DNA from: Liolophura sinensis
Taxonomy: Eukaryota > Mollusca > Polyplacophora > Chitonida > Chitonidae
Assembly: GCF_032854445.1 (NCBI RefSeq)
Contig: NW_027017980.1
Coordinates: 62,001 to 126,000, forward strand
Reading direction: 5' to 3'
DNA length: 64,000 bases
Part shown: piece by piece, positions 12,014 through 23,977 of the stretch
How the letters are laid out: every line of letters begins with the position of its first letter
How positions within the stretch are numbered: position 1 is the first letter of the stretch
Program-made: the position numbers and the translations under genes
The notes under the pieces: generated by a model
Seen by the model: the letters and a program-made list of their open reading frames with translations, nothing else
Databases searched by the model: none
What the model was told of the DNA's origin: nothing

Positions 12014-12571
12014 AATGAAAATATATAATGATTAATATGCTGCAGAATATTTCTCCTGTTAGCGAGATGGCATAAAATTCAGGCTCTCTTAAATGTATTG
12101 TAAACGCCTTACAGTAACACTTGCATGTGAGCTAGATTATCTCATACATTATCTACTGAGAGATATGTGTTGTTGGAAGTGTGTAGAAGACTCGCCGACA
12201 AGAATAATATTTTTATATTTTTCACACTTAATGTTCAATGCATTTTTCTATGGTATCGATAACCTTTTGGTGCACATATATTAAAAAGTATATATTAGTC
12301 TTTCTTTGACCTAAAGCCCTTCGTTTGAAATCAAATTTAATTTCTCGTTACAATATGCAAATTACCTGTAGGAACGGGTTGCACTTTTTATCTACGATGA
12401 AACCATGCTTAAATGCCACAATCACGTAAACATGAACGAAAATCGCTTTCATGGTTGTACCAAAGCAAGTCGCATATTTCACTGTTTCAAAACAGCGATG
12501 CTTCGCCATGATGGAAGAAAAGGTTGACAGGGATCTATAAAGCACAGTCATATTGTGTAGGGCAAACCAAC

Positions 12572-12660
12572 GACGACTGAATTCGAACCTACCACTTCAT
12601 TTGCCAACGGTCCATGGGTTGTGGCGTGAACAACGATTTAGCCTACTGGGCTGACGTATA
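12572..12660 (-). mobile_element. tRNA-like SINE head
   Basis: Minus strand: agcccagtaggctaaatcgt, then a B-box-like ggttcgaattc at about 12580. The rest of the element is not recognisable. Confidence 0.38.
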
Positions 12661-14839
12661 GATCTACGCAAGGTATGCCTGTGCGAGAAACGATAAACTC
12701 TTTAGTGAAACAATAGTTTGTGTATCTTAATCCTCATTAATAAATACTCTTGCTTGGTGATTCCCTCCCTTTGACTATGGCACAGCGAGTAAGCGATGTG
12801 ATACGGAATGGAAGACTCCGGAAGCATTATTTGCAAAAAAATCAGCACTAAGCATCTCCCGCAGTGTTGATTTTGGTTTTCATCACAAATGTCAAGTTTT
12901 CAACTGTATTTTTACGTCGTCCTTTATGGAGAACGCTTATTATTACAGTGAAATGAATTTAACCAGTCATAAACGGCATTGCTTGGATGTTAGTCACCAT
13001 AGTGACCATTTGGTGGACAATACGTAAATTGCTGCCTTTGGTAGGATTCTTAACTGTTCCAAATACCAGAACATATACTTTTGCACAGATAACTGAGAGT
13101 CACTAATTTCTAATTGTGAATATTTGGTCAATGACTTTTCATGGAAAGCCAATGTTACACGTTTTACTTCCATTCTGTATTTTATTAGAGGCTCACTGAG
13201 TCACAATCGTTGTTATTCCTGGTAGAGGAAGCGGAGAGGACTATGGGTTTACACCTCGTCTGTCATACGTCAGTACGTCAGTTTGCCAGTATATCGCGAC
13301 TTATGCAGTTTTCCAGACAGTTTTTCTTTTCGCATTGAATTTAAAATGTCATCACCAAGACACAGATGAAGATTGAGTTTCGCGTGGTTTCTTAAATTTT
13401 CGACAAAATCATGGTCGTTTTTGAAAATCCTGAGCATGTTCAAACCGAGTCGAGGCAAGTTTAAGGTTATCATTTAGTCTATTTTCAGTAAAAAAAAGTG
13501 TTGGCTGCTTTTATTCTGTTATGGTCGATGACAGCTCAAGGTTTTCTGACGGATCAAACCTGTAAAAGACATGTATTGTTTTCTCAATACTTTCAGAATG
13601 CTTTTTCTTTGGAAATAGTTACTTCTCACCCAACTTAATCCGGGTCTGTACCTGCGGTTGAAGAGACCAGTTGCTATTTAATGAGACATAAAGCGACATC
13701 TACTCACTCATGTAGCCATATTTAGAAGACTGACTTTTTTGTCTGGTCTACCTCCCCATGTTGTCCAGACGACGGGAGATGTTCTGCGAACTTTGGAATG
13801 ATAGAAATGGTATAGTGTTCTAATTATCCGGACAAAGAGGTAAGTTTAGTTCTTCCGTACAGATCGTTAGAAATTATGAATACTTTATAATACAATATCG
13901 ATAGAAAGGAAGATCGTATTTGGTTTACGAGCGAAGGCTGGATTGTGGGAATGCAGCTTTGCCTGTGTTGCATGTTATCTCGTTGGGCGGAGAGTTTAGA
14001 CCAGTGACTGATTTCCTCTTATAATTCTCTTAATTGACATTTGTCGGAAAATATAGGCCCAGGAGAGTTAGTTAGGAGTGAAATAAAAATCTTTTTTGTA
14101 TTTAGCTGAACCAACTCAAAAATTCCGAATTTCTTTCGGCAGCATGTCCCTTTAACTATCACTTATATCCATTCATCTTGAACTAACCTGGATACTACCA
14201 ACTTCAGTCTTTCGAATTGAATGTACATGTACTGCCAGGAATATGTGTATTTTTTTTAAGGTTGAACACAGGCATGCATGTAAGTCTAATGACGTGTCGT
14301 GGCATACGTGTGCAAAGTGATGTAACAGTAGAGTGAACACATATAGATTGCCCGCTTAGCTGGATCAAAGCGCGCATGTAGCGAAGTACTGAGTGTTTAT
14401 TCTGTATTAACCCCGATGAGTAGGTTGTTATTTGTCCCCACAAAATTGTATATGTATAATTTATACGCTGTTATCTTGTATTCTTCGCTTCAGCTCGTCT
14501 CAAATGAACCATTTTTAATCTGGGCGGAGTAGCCTAATTATATAGACGAATGATCTTGGGAATGTTACCGCTCAAAGACGACACGATTTGGGCGCTTTGA
14601 TATTTTGTGTATTTGCTCTGTACAAACAGGAAACAACAGAGCTAAACTAATCCTGTATTTGTGCTGACAAAGATCTTTGTGATACCAAATAACACATGGA
14701 TGAACGTATTAATACAGATGCGAGATGAAAGGCCTCGCCTATTATAACCATGGGGCCTAATCATTGTTCAAGGAACCATTGAAAGATATAGAGTTTGTAC
14801 ACGTTGGACGGGATTGTGTATATATATATCTGCAATATA
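12661..14839. other. Mostly unique, no coding support
   Basis: Only the splice-flanked segment at 13769-13842 stands out. Confidence 0.4.
13769..13842 (+). other. Splice-flanked non-coding segment
   Basis: The strong pyrimidine tract ctggtctacctccccatgtt gtccag and a consensus donor, AAAGAG|GTAAGT, bound 74 nt that are closed in all frames. Confidence 0.2.
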
Positions 14840-15265
14840 GAAGACATCAGCGTGGGGAGTAAAACTAAAGTAGCAACGACAGTGTGGTAGGAAGCAAATG
14901 GTTCCACGTAACCGCTGAAACCAGGCGTCCTGTCGGCTTACCTCAAATAGGGTTTTATTCTGACGTTTCAGGGAAATCCTCAAAAAAGTAGCAATTAACA
15001 CGGCCCCTAGTTAAGGAAAATAAGCAGTGTTATCAAATGCAATTAATTAGACCTCACTGGTCTAGAATTACTCAAAATGCTGCGCGGTTATCACGTTTAA
15101 TAAACAGGAAAACAATGCAAAGGGACGAAGTATCTGGGGCTATTTGTCCACCAGCATAATTCTGGTGCATGCAGGTATGAAATACAAAAGGCACCAGTAT
15201 GGAGAGTAAAAAACAATGGAGAAGCAACGATAGTGTGATAGTTGGCAGATGGACACACATATAAT
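14840..15265 (+). repeat. Family D repeat, two units
   Basis: The core motif (ggagtaaaactaaagtagca, cgacagtgtggtagg) at about 14853 recurs at about 15200 (ggagagtaaaaaac, cgatagtgtgatagttggca). Between them is the linking part tggtctagaattactcaaaa and caaagggacgaagtatc. Unit spacing is about 345 bp. Confidence 0.6.
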
Positions 15266-15494
15266 TTGAAAACTTTTATTCTAAATATGCAGCTGGCCAG
15301 AGTGCATTTGGTGATGGTAAACTGTATTTAATTTTTAAGTAGAATGTCAAAACGGTGTTAACAATTGCGCACAGCTATTTGTAAGAACTTTTGTTACTGG
15401 CAATGTCTGAGATACATTCATGAATAACAATGACGTCATACATCATCCTAGATCCACATCAATTTCATAAGTCAAACAATGGCTAGATTCCTGA

Positions 15495-15655
15495 TTATGT
15501 TGATTGATTTGTTGATTGATTAGTTTTTAACGCTGGACTCAAGAAAAGATTCACTCATACGATCAGCGGTCACAGTTATGGTTGTAGGACTCTAGCCGAA
15601 ACGTACGGATTAAACCGCTGGCCTTCGGCAAGTCAGTAAGGCAATTGGGGTACCT
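15495..15655 (-). mobile_element. SINE-like, family E and A related, diverged
   Basis: tttttaacgctggactcaag (tail), cggattaaaccgctggcctt and cggcaagtcag (core), plus a gattgatt-rich end. Confidence 0.45.
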
Positions 15656-15999
15656 TCATTGCTGCATTTAAGCTAAATCTGACATGGTGTCAAAAGATAT
15701 GCCGTGGGTATGCTATAGCAAAGTCCGATCAACCAATCAATCATTCAAGCAAAGAATCAAGCAATCAGTCAATCAAACAATCAAGTATTTCCTGGAGTAA
15801 ATGTAATCGCAGTTTTCGCGCAAAAGATGTAGACTTGAAGAGTCATTTAGTTTCTAAACCGATCGGTCGATAGTTTAAAGTTACTTTTGAACAAAACCTG
15901 TTATATTTAATTTAACTTTGATTACTTCAAACTGCCTCCTTACCATTTTACCGATAGTGTTAACACCTGTTATCTAAAACGGAAGACATGTATGTATGT

Positions 16000-16268
16000 A
16001 GAAGCCTCCGTGACCGAGGTTATTAGCGTGCCAGCGTGGCGTAATTAATGGCTCAGTGGCCTCTCCTTGATGCGGTCGCAGTCGGTTCAAATCCAGCTCA
16101 TGCATGCTGGCTTCCTGTCCGGCCGTACGTGTGAAGATCCTCCCGCAACCTGCGGATGGTCGTGGGTTTACCTCCGGGCTACGCCCGGTTTCCTCCCACC
16201 ATAATGCTGGTATCCGCCGCATAAATGAAATATTCTAGAGTACAGCGTAAAAACGCCAATCAAATATA
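16000..16268 (+). mobile_element. SINE family A, near full length, fused to a microsatellite
   Basis: The head, gcctccgtgaccgaggttat, has a good B box (ggttcaaatcc, about 16085). The body is complete, and the tail agagtacagcgtaaaaacgc runs directly into the ATGT microsatellite. Confidence 0.75.
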
Positions 16269-16310
16269 TATGTATATTTGTATACATATATATTTCATGT
16301 ATGTACTTCC

Positions 16311-16584
16311 TATGTATGTATGTATGTATGTATGTATGTATGTATGTATGTATGTATGTATGTATGTATGTATGTGTGTGTGTATGTATGTATGTATGTA
16401 TGTATGTATGTATGTATGTATGTATGGATGTATGTATGAATGAATGTATGTATGTATGTATGTATGTATGTATGTATGTATGTATGTATGTATGTATGAA
16501 TGAATGTATGTATGTATGTATGTATGTATGTATGTATGTGTGTGTGTATGTATGTATGTATGTATGTATGTATGTATGTATGTA
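16311..16584. repeat. ATGT microsatellite, ~270 bp
   Basis: (ATGT)n with three gtgtgt or gaatgaatg interruptions. It begins about 45 bp after the tail of the SINE at 16000-16268. The long Tyr-Val-Cys-Met-type frames across it are repeat artefacts. Confidence 0.95.
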
Positions 16585-16924
16585 GGCTTGAGTTTGGTAA
16601 TTTCTAGAACGGGGGATATTCCTGTCTCAACACATCTTACGACAACAGTGGACAACCTGGGTACTATCCAACAGGCACAGAACATTCTCACATTATCCAG
16701 ACTTTGATCAGGACAGCTCTCTTACTGTCCAGATGCAGCTTGCAAGTTTTTATTATCCTCACGCCTAGGACACCACTAAGACACCATCCAGGCCACCTTG
16801 CCCCATTTATTGTCCAAACACCGGGCAGGACACCTCTCATGTCTGTGATTATTCAGACGCCAGTCAGAGCACCTCGACCTCCTTATTGTCCAAACACTGG
16901 AGGAGACACCTCCGTGATTCTGTT

Positions 16925-17645
16925 AGGTTTCCTGAACACACTTGTCTGGGCTCTGTTAAATTACCCGAACACATGGTTGTCTGGCCTGTGCTAAGTTACC
17001 TGAACACCTGGTTATCTGGCCTCTGCTAAGTTACCTGAACACTTGGTTGTCTGGCCTCTGCTAAGCTCTCCGAACAAATCGATGTCCATGGCCTGTGTTA
17101 AATTACCCGAATACCAGCTTGTCTGGGCTCTGATAGGGTACCTAACACCTGGTTGTCTGGCCTCTGCTAGGTTATCTGAACACCTACGTGTCTGTTCTGT
17201 TAGGGTGCCTGAACACCTGGTTATCTGGCCTCTGCTAGGTTACTTGGACATATGGTTGCCCCTAAGCTCTGCTAGGTTACCTGAACACATTGTTGTCTAG
17301 GTTATCAGAACACCTGGTTGCCCCTGGGGTCTGTTAGGTTGCCTGAACACCTGGTTATCTGGCTTCTGCTAGGTTACCTGGACATATGGCTGCCCCTAAG
17401 CTCTGCTAGGTTACCTGAACAACGCGGTTGTCTCTGGGCTCTGCTAGGTCACGTGAATACCTGGTTGTCTGGGTTAGATCACTCGAGCACCTTGTTGTCC
17501 CTAAGCTCTGCTAGGTTACTTGAACACCTAGTTGTCTAGGCTTTGCTAGGTTAGATAAACATTTGGTTGTTCCTGAACTCTGCTAGGTTACCTAAACATC
17601 TACTTGTCTCTTTCGGCTCTGCTAGGTTAGTTCGCCTCTCCCTCC
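16925..17645. repeat. Minisatellite, 35-40 bp units
   Basis: Roughly 18 diverged units of the form tgctaggttacctgaacacc then tggttgtctggcctc. Two clean neighbours at 16991 and 17026 give a 35-bp period. A later subset carries an extra cccctaagctc segment. Confidence 0.88.
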
Positions 17646-17659
17646 AGACGTCTTTAACT

Positions 17660-17850
17660 GACTCACTGGTGTTTAACACAGTGCTCAGGAATGTTTCACT
17701 TGTGTGACGACAGTTAGGTCTAAATGGACGGAGGAAACCGGTGTATCTGGAGTAAATCCACTGATCTTCACAAACCTCCTGACTCTAGGCTGCCACCAAA
17801 ACAGCCAGAGCTGGATTTGAACACGCAACCTCATCGGTCCACTGTCTGAC
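17660..17850 (-). mobile_element. SINE-like family E copy with tRNA-like head
   Basis: gtgtttaacacagtgctcag (tail), gaggaaaccggtgtatctgg, ggagtaaatccactgatctt (core), and the B box in minus orientation at about 17818 (ctggatttgaacacgc). Confidence 0.5.
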
Positions 17851-18112
17851 AGTTCAGTGTATTTGGAAATAATCTGACAAACAACTCGAGGTAGATATAT
17901 AAGACATAGTTTATTGCTTACATAATCTACAAACGTACCGCATAGAACATCTCCATAAAAATGGTATCGAAATCTGGTCTAAGGGCCAGGCGAATGATGA
18001 TTGACGCTAGGTATCAGTTTTGAAACCTATTCTGATCGATGCTGTTTTCAGAATCCAGGCATGGAAAGAAATCTCTCGCTGGAACGAGAAAAGAGCGTGG
18101 TGGGTAATTGAA

Positions 18113-18645
18113 GAGTCAAAATGGTAAAACTAATTGGCATGTAACAATTGGTTTTATACATTCTGTTTACAGGATTTTGTTGTAATGTTTTTCCTTTAAC
18201 TAGAAAACATAAGAAACGAAAGAAAAAACAAACAAAATTAAAAACAAAAAAACAAACGCCACCAAAATCCAAACAGACGTCGCGAAATTATAGCATAATG
18301 TGTAAAGAGAGGGTCAAAATTGTAAAATTAGCAGGAGGTTATCGATTGGCATGTAACTTTGCGAACAGCAGTTTATAGAACACATTCTGTATACAAGGAT
18401 TTCCTGCAAAAAATCTTTTTGCTTAAGGTGAAATAGTAAACAATATAAAGCCAGAAACGCCTCCCCCCACCAAAAAAAACAAAAAAAAACAAAAAAACAC
18501 CCAAAAAATTAAAACTGTTAAAACAGCTGGGGGTTAAGATTTGTAATTTATAAGCTTTAGCTTATACAACAGATTCTGTATGTAAGGGTTTTGTTGGAAA
18601 ACATCTTTATGCCTAAAGTAAAAAAACAAAAAAAAAAACATAACC
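18113..18645. repeat. Degenerate tandem repeat, ~195 bp, three units
   Basis: The block gtcaaaatggtaaaac, ttggcatgtaac, cattctgtttacaggattt recurs near 18314 and 18505, with A-rich aacaaaa segments between. Confidence 0.65.
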
Positions 18646-18934
18646 AAACTCCTCCAAAAAACTGAAAACTAAAGTACGGAATTTCTTTATGGATAAAATG
18701 AAGCATTTATGCTCGACATTTAAGGTGAATTTCTTGGAAATATACTGATAATGTGAGATGCCAGTATTGTTAGGACTTTCATGTGAACCTTTGGAAAAAA
18801 GTTCTGGTGAAGTTTGGTAGTACAATGTGCTCTCGGGATATTAAATCAGCTTTGTAATCAACACCCATGTCCATGTTTCGGGATGGAGAAAAACGTTTGT
18901 TATTGACACAAACGGTGGTTCATTATGTAAAAAG

Positions 18935-19022
18935 CTACGGTATGGAAAGTAAATCGAGAACAGTGACGACAAATGTGATGGTTGTCAAATGGTCACATCT
19001 AACGGGCAAAATTTCAGCAATA
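18935..19022 (+). repeat. Family D repeat, core fragment
   Basis: ggaaagtaaatcgagaacag then gttgtcaaatggtcacatc. Cut off by MITE copy 4. Confidence 0.5.
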
Positions 19023-19270
19023 CACTTAAAATATTAATCTGTTAATTCTAATAATAAGTGTGAGTGATGTTAGGATGTATTCTGTTATTATAACACAATA
19101 TTCTCGACATAATATCCTCTTAGTGTAATAGAATCTTTTCGTTGAATTAACAGAATGTGTGTGTTGCATTTAACAGAATAATCTCCTGCAATAACAGAAT
19201 ACATTCTAGCATCACTCAGACAACAAACTTTCTTAACACACTTTAATATACCAGATTATTTTTTTTAGTG
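19023..19270. mobile_element. MITE family M, copy 4, complete with TA duplication
   Basis: Left terminus cacttaaaatattaatctg and right terminus ccagattattttttttagtg are inverted repeats, flanked on both sides by TA (19021-19022 and 19271-19272). It is 248 bp and non-coding. A TA duplication fits Tc1/mariner-type mobilisation, but the transposase family is not known. It is inserted in a family-D repeat. Confidence 0.7.
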
Positions 19271-19327
19271 TACTTGGCTGTAAATTCGACAAAAAGCACC
19301 GTATGAACTCGGTTTATGAAATTTATG

Positions 19328-19420
19328 TATTCATTTGATAGGTGTTTTACGTCGTACTCAAGAATATTTCACTAATACCACGGCGGATAGCATTACGATG
19401 AACAGAAACCGAGCGGCTTA
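19328..19420 (-). mobile_element. SINE family A, tail fragment
   Basis: Tail gataggtgttttacgtcgta to the start of the body, then truncated. A second copy lies 120 bp away. Confidence 0.6.
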
Positions 19421-19536
19421 TGAAATAGAGCTTGTCCTATTTTCATTCAACCAGATGAATTGGATGAGTGAATGTCACATATTTCACTGTGTGAATGCCT
19501 CTAAGTTCCGACGTCGAAAGGAAAAGAACAAATATT

Positions 19537-19727
19537 TTATTTTATTTATTTATTTATTTGATTGGTGCTTTACGTCGTACTCAAGAATATTTCACATAGC
19601 GGCCCAGTTACGACCGGAGAGGGAGCCAGCATGAGCTAGACTTGAACTGACAGCAACCTTATTGGTGAGAGGCTCCTGGGTCATTACGCTGCACTAGCGC
19701 GCTAACCAACTGAGCCACGGAGGCCCC
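19537..19727 (-). mobile_element. SINE family A with core deletion
   Basis: Tail (ggtgctttacgtcgtactca) joins directly to the promoter half (gcatgagctagacttgaact to ccaactgagccacggaggcc). The GC-rich core is missing. Confidence 0.7.
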
Positions 19728-20451
19728 CAAGGATGGCTAATAAATGTCTTCGCACTAACATGCACTAACCTCTCAGCTATGGCACGTGTTGCAGTCTAGT
19801 GGATAGGAAATTTGGATTGACAGATTTGGTACTTCACGTTAATATTTTATGTTAGGATTACATTCAAAAGAGAAAAGTTGGCGTTGAAAAAAGTAAGGCT
19901 AGGGAATGGGTAAGTGGGTCGTTCCTGGTTGGTTAAGATGCTTGTGCTTCAGGATATGTCCATGATGTCCAGTTCAAGCTTCCATCAAGGAATATTTAAG
20001 ATTCTGTCAACTCATCCCCCTCCTACAGTGATCAAGGTGTTGGTGGCGATAACCATTCTACATAGCGTTCGTATGGCCATTTACGTCGTCTTATATTAAT
20101 TAAGCGGAAGCTGTGAAGAGGAATGGTAATGTACAGAGAAATTGCAATGCGTCGCCTAACAGTTGTTTACCGCCTTTGAACAAAATATCCTTACGCCAAT
20201 TGTAATGAGATCCTTCTGTCGCTCTCAATATTTTGTGTGATTTAACCGTCATTGGCGTCTTTCCGTAATTTGCAAAGGACTGCTCCCAAAGTTTAAGGTA
20301 GTGCGAAGAGCTTGAGCCTTCGAGGGACAGATTTAAATAATGACGCTATTTCCTCTCTTCGGAGGGAACGACCTGTCCAGTTTAAATTAAGCTTATAGAC
20401 TAGAATCCGAGACAAATGCCGCGACTATCGTATTTTTTATTCTAGTCTCAG
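19728..20451. other. Possible SINE head, otherwise unique
   Basis: ctggttggttaagatgcttg at 19925 with tccagttcaagct downstream resembles a diverged tRNA-derived head. Confidence 0.3.
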
Positions 20452-20676
20452 CATTCGGAGTTGTCGCCTGAGTTCACCTTGAAACCACACCAAGAATGGA
20501 TGGCGACGAAGGCGTGGAGATCAAAAGGAGACACGGGCGAGGCGTCCATCATGCCGGTATTCTCTTTGTTAGAAGAACGTGCCCGAGGGGTGGAAGTCAA
20601 GGAGGTACAAGGATGGTGTCAACTACCGCATTGTCCCATTAATCAAATTTGCCATGAACAGCACCAACGGGCTTAG
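20452..20676 (+). CDS. Candidate 3'-terminal or internal coding exon, product unknown
   Basis: Seen: a long pyrimidine tract ending tattctagtctcag| at 20451 is a strong acceptor. The following 74 codons are open in phase 0, reading HSELSPEFTLKPHQEW and so on to CHEQHQRA and TAG at 20674. Both other frames stop within 32 nt. The stretch is visibly GC-richer than its flanks. A possible donor, AAGGAG|GTACAA, occurs near 20610, so the exon may end there instead. No AATAAA was seen close by. Charged and polar composition, no motif recognised. It could be a chance frame. Confidence 0.38.
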   Translation, partial: HSELSPEFTLKPHQEWMATKAWRSKGDTGEASIMPVFSLLEERARGVEVKEVQGWCQLPHCPINQICHEQHQRA

Positions 20677-21136
20677 CCAAGCAGGCACGGGCAAACCCTA
20701 ACAAGGTTACCATGCCACGAAACAAATGAATTATACAACGGCCATCTGCTTTGTACCTGGTTATCTCTCAGGCTCTAATCATAGCTCTGCGAATGTCCAT
20801 CAACACCTTTACTAATTGGAATACTTTATACATAGAATATAGAAATAGTCCTCTCAAATGACGTTTTCTCTCTTTCTCTAAATGGTGTAATATGTCAAAT
20901 GGGGTAATATTTCATCGGTATTTTGTAAAAAAGCTGTTATATCAGGCTCCTCGGAATGCATGCACAGGGCCTACACACAGTTATAAGACAGAACTACCGA
21001 ACAGAATTTTGAGCAAAAACACAAAGCCCTTGTCATTTCGGAGACAAATTCCGTATGCACAGTATCTCACTAAAATAATGACCAGTTATGGATATTCAGT
21101 GTCTTGGTAATGCTTATGCTATTCTTGTGATTGAAC

Positions 21137-21415
21137 GTACTTATTTATTACTTATTTATTTACTTGATGTTTTACGCCGTACTCAAGACTGTTTCACTTA
21201 TACGACAGTGGCCAGCATTATGGTGGGAGGAAACCGGGCAAAGCCCGGGGAAACCCACGACCATCCGCAGGTTGCTGTCGGACCTTCACACGTACGGCCG
21301 GAGAGAAAGCCAGCATGAGCCGCACTTCTATTCACAGCGACTGCATTGGTGACAGGCTCCTAGGTCACTGAGCCGCGCTCGCACGCTAACTACCTCGGCC
21401 ACGGATACCTCCCTG
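21137..21415 (-). mobile_element. SINE family A, full length
   Basis: Inverted copy: tail at 21137-21200 (atgttttacgccgtactcaa), GC-rich body with gaccatccgcaggttgctg, and head ending near 21415 (cggccacggatacctcc). Confidence 0.78.
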
Positions 21416-22690
21416 GTTGCACGTACTATTTACCCGCTTAAGGTTGGCATGGCTAGCTGGGCACGCTGAGCAATCAATAAAGGATTCAAACGAGAGACGA
21501 TGCGATGCTTTTATACCGGTGACATAATGTAAGAGAACCTGTATCGAAACACCGAAGCGGCTCGATACTACACGACTCCTCTTTAAAAGACGTGCTATTT
21601 TGAGTCTAATGCGTAAGTCTTGAGAAATATTCTGTTCTAATTCAAACGCTTAACGTTTATGAATAAAGTTCCAATCTCTTTATATTCTGGGGACTAAAAG
21701 AAAATGCGTTTAAAGGTATTTCAAAGAGACAATGTTCGTTGACACCTCCCACGCATATGCCCTTTGTTATTGCATGCGTGGTAAGTCATTGGCGAACGTG
21801 TGTCGCGTGCAGACCTGGGCACTAATAGAATATTTTTCCTTGTCTTTAAATATCCTAATAAGATCCTAATGCACGTCCTTACGTGCTCTTAGAATGGAAC
21901 ATTTCGGGAGGAAAAGCAACCATCACGTAATGACAGTGATGGTGAGAAAACTTATGTTCTACTGTCTAGGCTGACTCTGTCCTGTAGCTTCCTGAACGAT
22001 TTAGTCTTGGGCACGACATACTGTTTGTCTTAGCAATGGCACGTCTACTTCTATTGACTTTAGACCCCCCTTGTTTGTGACAATCTAGTTAGATCCTCCT
22101 CGGATACCAAGCAATTAATCAGCCCCAGTGAACGTCACGCGAGATGCCCGGGTGGGTAAATGGGTAAATAGTCAAGCTTTGTAGCGACTTTAGAAAAAAC
22201 CGAATGCAGCACCTCAATGTTTCTCATATACACCCTGGGAAACAACCGTGATCGCGTTAAACGGTGGTGTGTCACAAACACCGACCACGATGTTAACAAA
22301 CAAACCTGGTCATAAAGTAATATACTAGCTCCACTCGCGACGATTCCGTCAACTGAAACATTTTAGAATCAATAACAGCCGATTGAGTGGAATGAAATGT
22401 TTTTTCCCGTTTTTAGCGCCTCTGTCACTCTTACTTTAAAAATTCTAAATTTCCTTTGTGATGGATTCAAAGCACATCCTCAACGTTTTTCGTCAAAAAG
22501 TACAAAAAATCATTAAAAATCAAATGAATTTCAGCACCGAAAGAAAATGTATTCAGATTTCATAAAGGCTGTATAGGAGGATGACGTTTATTTCTGTCTT
22601 TTAACGACAAACACATTGTACAGACGTCCGTTTCTTTTCATACTATCACTAATCTCTCTTAACGCATCTGTCATGCCGCAGACATCCAAT
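21416..22690. other. Nothing supported
   Basis: Unique sequence downstream of the 3' end of the minus-strand gene model. Confidence 0.45.
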
Positions 22691-22709
22691 CGTCTGATCT
22701 GATACGCGA

Positions 22710-22715
22710 TTTATT
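22710..22715 (-). terminator. Polyadenylation signal AATAAA
   Basis: AATAAA on the minus strand lies 71 nt after the stop codon of the exon at 22786-22847, so it is correctly placed to end that transcript. Cleavage would be expected at about 22690-22700. Confidence 0.5.
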
Positions 22716-22785
22716 CAAAATAAATTAGGAAACACTGTTTCTTTAACAATCCATGGGGGGCTTCCGATGTGGCCAAATTTCAACG

Positions 22786-22847
22786 TTAATTTGACGAAAT
22801 GCAAAGAGATTGGGCCAAGCCTTCGTTCATTTTTATTCCGTCACCGT
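22786..22847 (-). CDS. Terminal coding exon with stop codon, product unknown
   Basis: Seen: acceptor gatatcttcccag| precedes 22847. Entered in phase 1, the frame reads an Asp-Gly repeat (GDGDGIKMNEG) and then LAQSLCISSN to TAA at 22788-22786. The other two frames close within 15 nt. An AATAAA lies 71 nt beyond the stop, giving a short 3' UTR typical of a terminal exon. Joining the four exons gives 429 nt, an exact multiple of three, and a predicted protein of 142 residues if the ATG at 34369 is used. The function is unknown. Confidence 0.55.
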
Positions 22848-23345
22848 CTGGGAAGATATCAGAATGTTTAAAAAAAGATCACACTGATATTTAATGATGG
22901 TGTCCGCATTTAATGCATGCAATGTGTGGCTAATAGTTGAGTGACTGGTGCTTCCTACGTTATGGCATTCACATCGCAGAGGGCAAATGATCGAACAAAA
23001 CGATCTGATAGATGACATTGCTCATTCATTATAAGTTTTAAAAAATGCGACACCTCTGGTGAAACAACTCTTGTCAAGAGACTTTTCCTGTCATCGTATT
23101 ATTTTGTCAAAGTTTTCTTCGTGGAAATAATTCACCAAGAGTTTTGAAAATCAATCTTAAAACATATCTAGCCTGGCGTTGTACGGAAAATGCTTATTGC
23201 CTACCTCTCTTTATTTTAAGAAGGTCTTAATGACATCGGTAGTGCCTATCATTCATGTTTTAAATGGTGGTAGCGTTTTTGACATCGTTGACAATAATTG
23301 GAATCATCTAGGTCTCCTTCGGCGTCACAACGTTCCAAAACTCAA

Positions 23346-23449
23346 CTTATTTATAGATTTGATTTGTGTTTTACGTCGTACCCAAGAATATTTCATTTAT
23401 ACCACGGCGGCCAGCATTAAGGTGGGAGGAAACCAGGCAGAGCCCAAAA
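23346..23449 (-). mobile_element. SINE family A, tail half
   Basis: tgtgttttacgtcgtaccca to aaccaggcagagccc, truncated before the promoter half. Confidence 0.6.
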
Positions 23450-23977
23450 CTCCAGGGCTATAAGTCATGGTGTTTTGAGCAAATTGTAGACTGGCCAGAT
23501 CTGTACGGTTTGTGACACATAAGCTAAACATTTTATATACGTATGCAACAAAGTAGAAAACTGTACTACGATCGTCACCATGTTTTTACTTTCAGAAAAA
23601 AACCCTTCACTAATCACTTTTATTGTGTTAGTATCATGAATACGTGGTTCTCATGTTAAAACGTTACGGCAATGATGTCGCTTTCGCGGGTGACGTTGCC
23701 GCTTTACAGCACTGGAGGATCATCAATCGTCAAATTAAACGCAGGTCGGCGTGAACAATAATAGAGATTATCTAAACCCATAAACCATATGGTCTAATAG
23801 ACTACGCTGTCATAAAATGCAGAAATATGACAATCTCTTGGGAGTAGTGCATTCATTGGTAAAGCGTCATGGCCTAAGATAGGTCAGTAGTTTTGCCATG
23901 TCACAAAACAGCAACCTAAATCTGTTGTTTGACCAAAACTCGCAAACCAAATGTTATGGCGAAATCCAAATACTCAC

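Noticed and set aside
16225-16707. Long open frames on both strands, up to 143 codons
   Set aside because: They are translations of the ATGT microsatellite, which lacks stops in several frames.
16925-17645. CRISPR-like array
   Set aside because: Units are contiguous and diverged without unique spacers. They form a minisatellite in eukaryotic DNA. The same holds for 27.1 and 44.7 kb.
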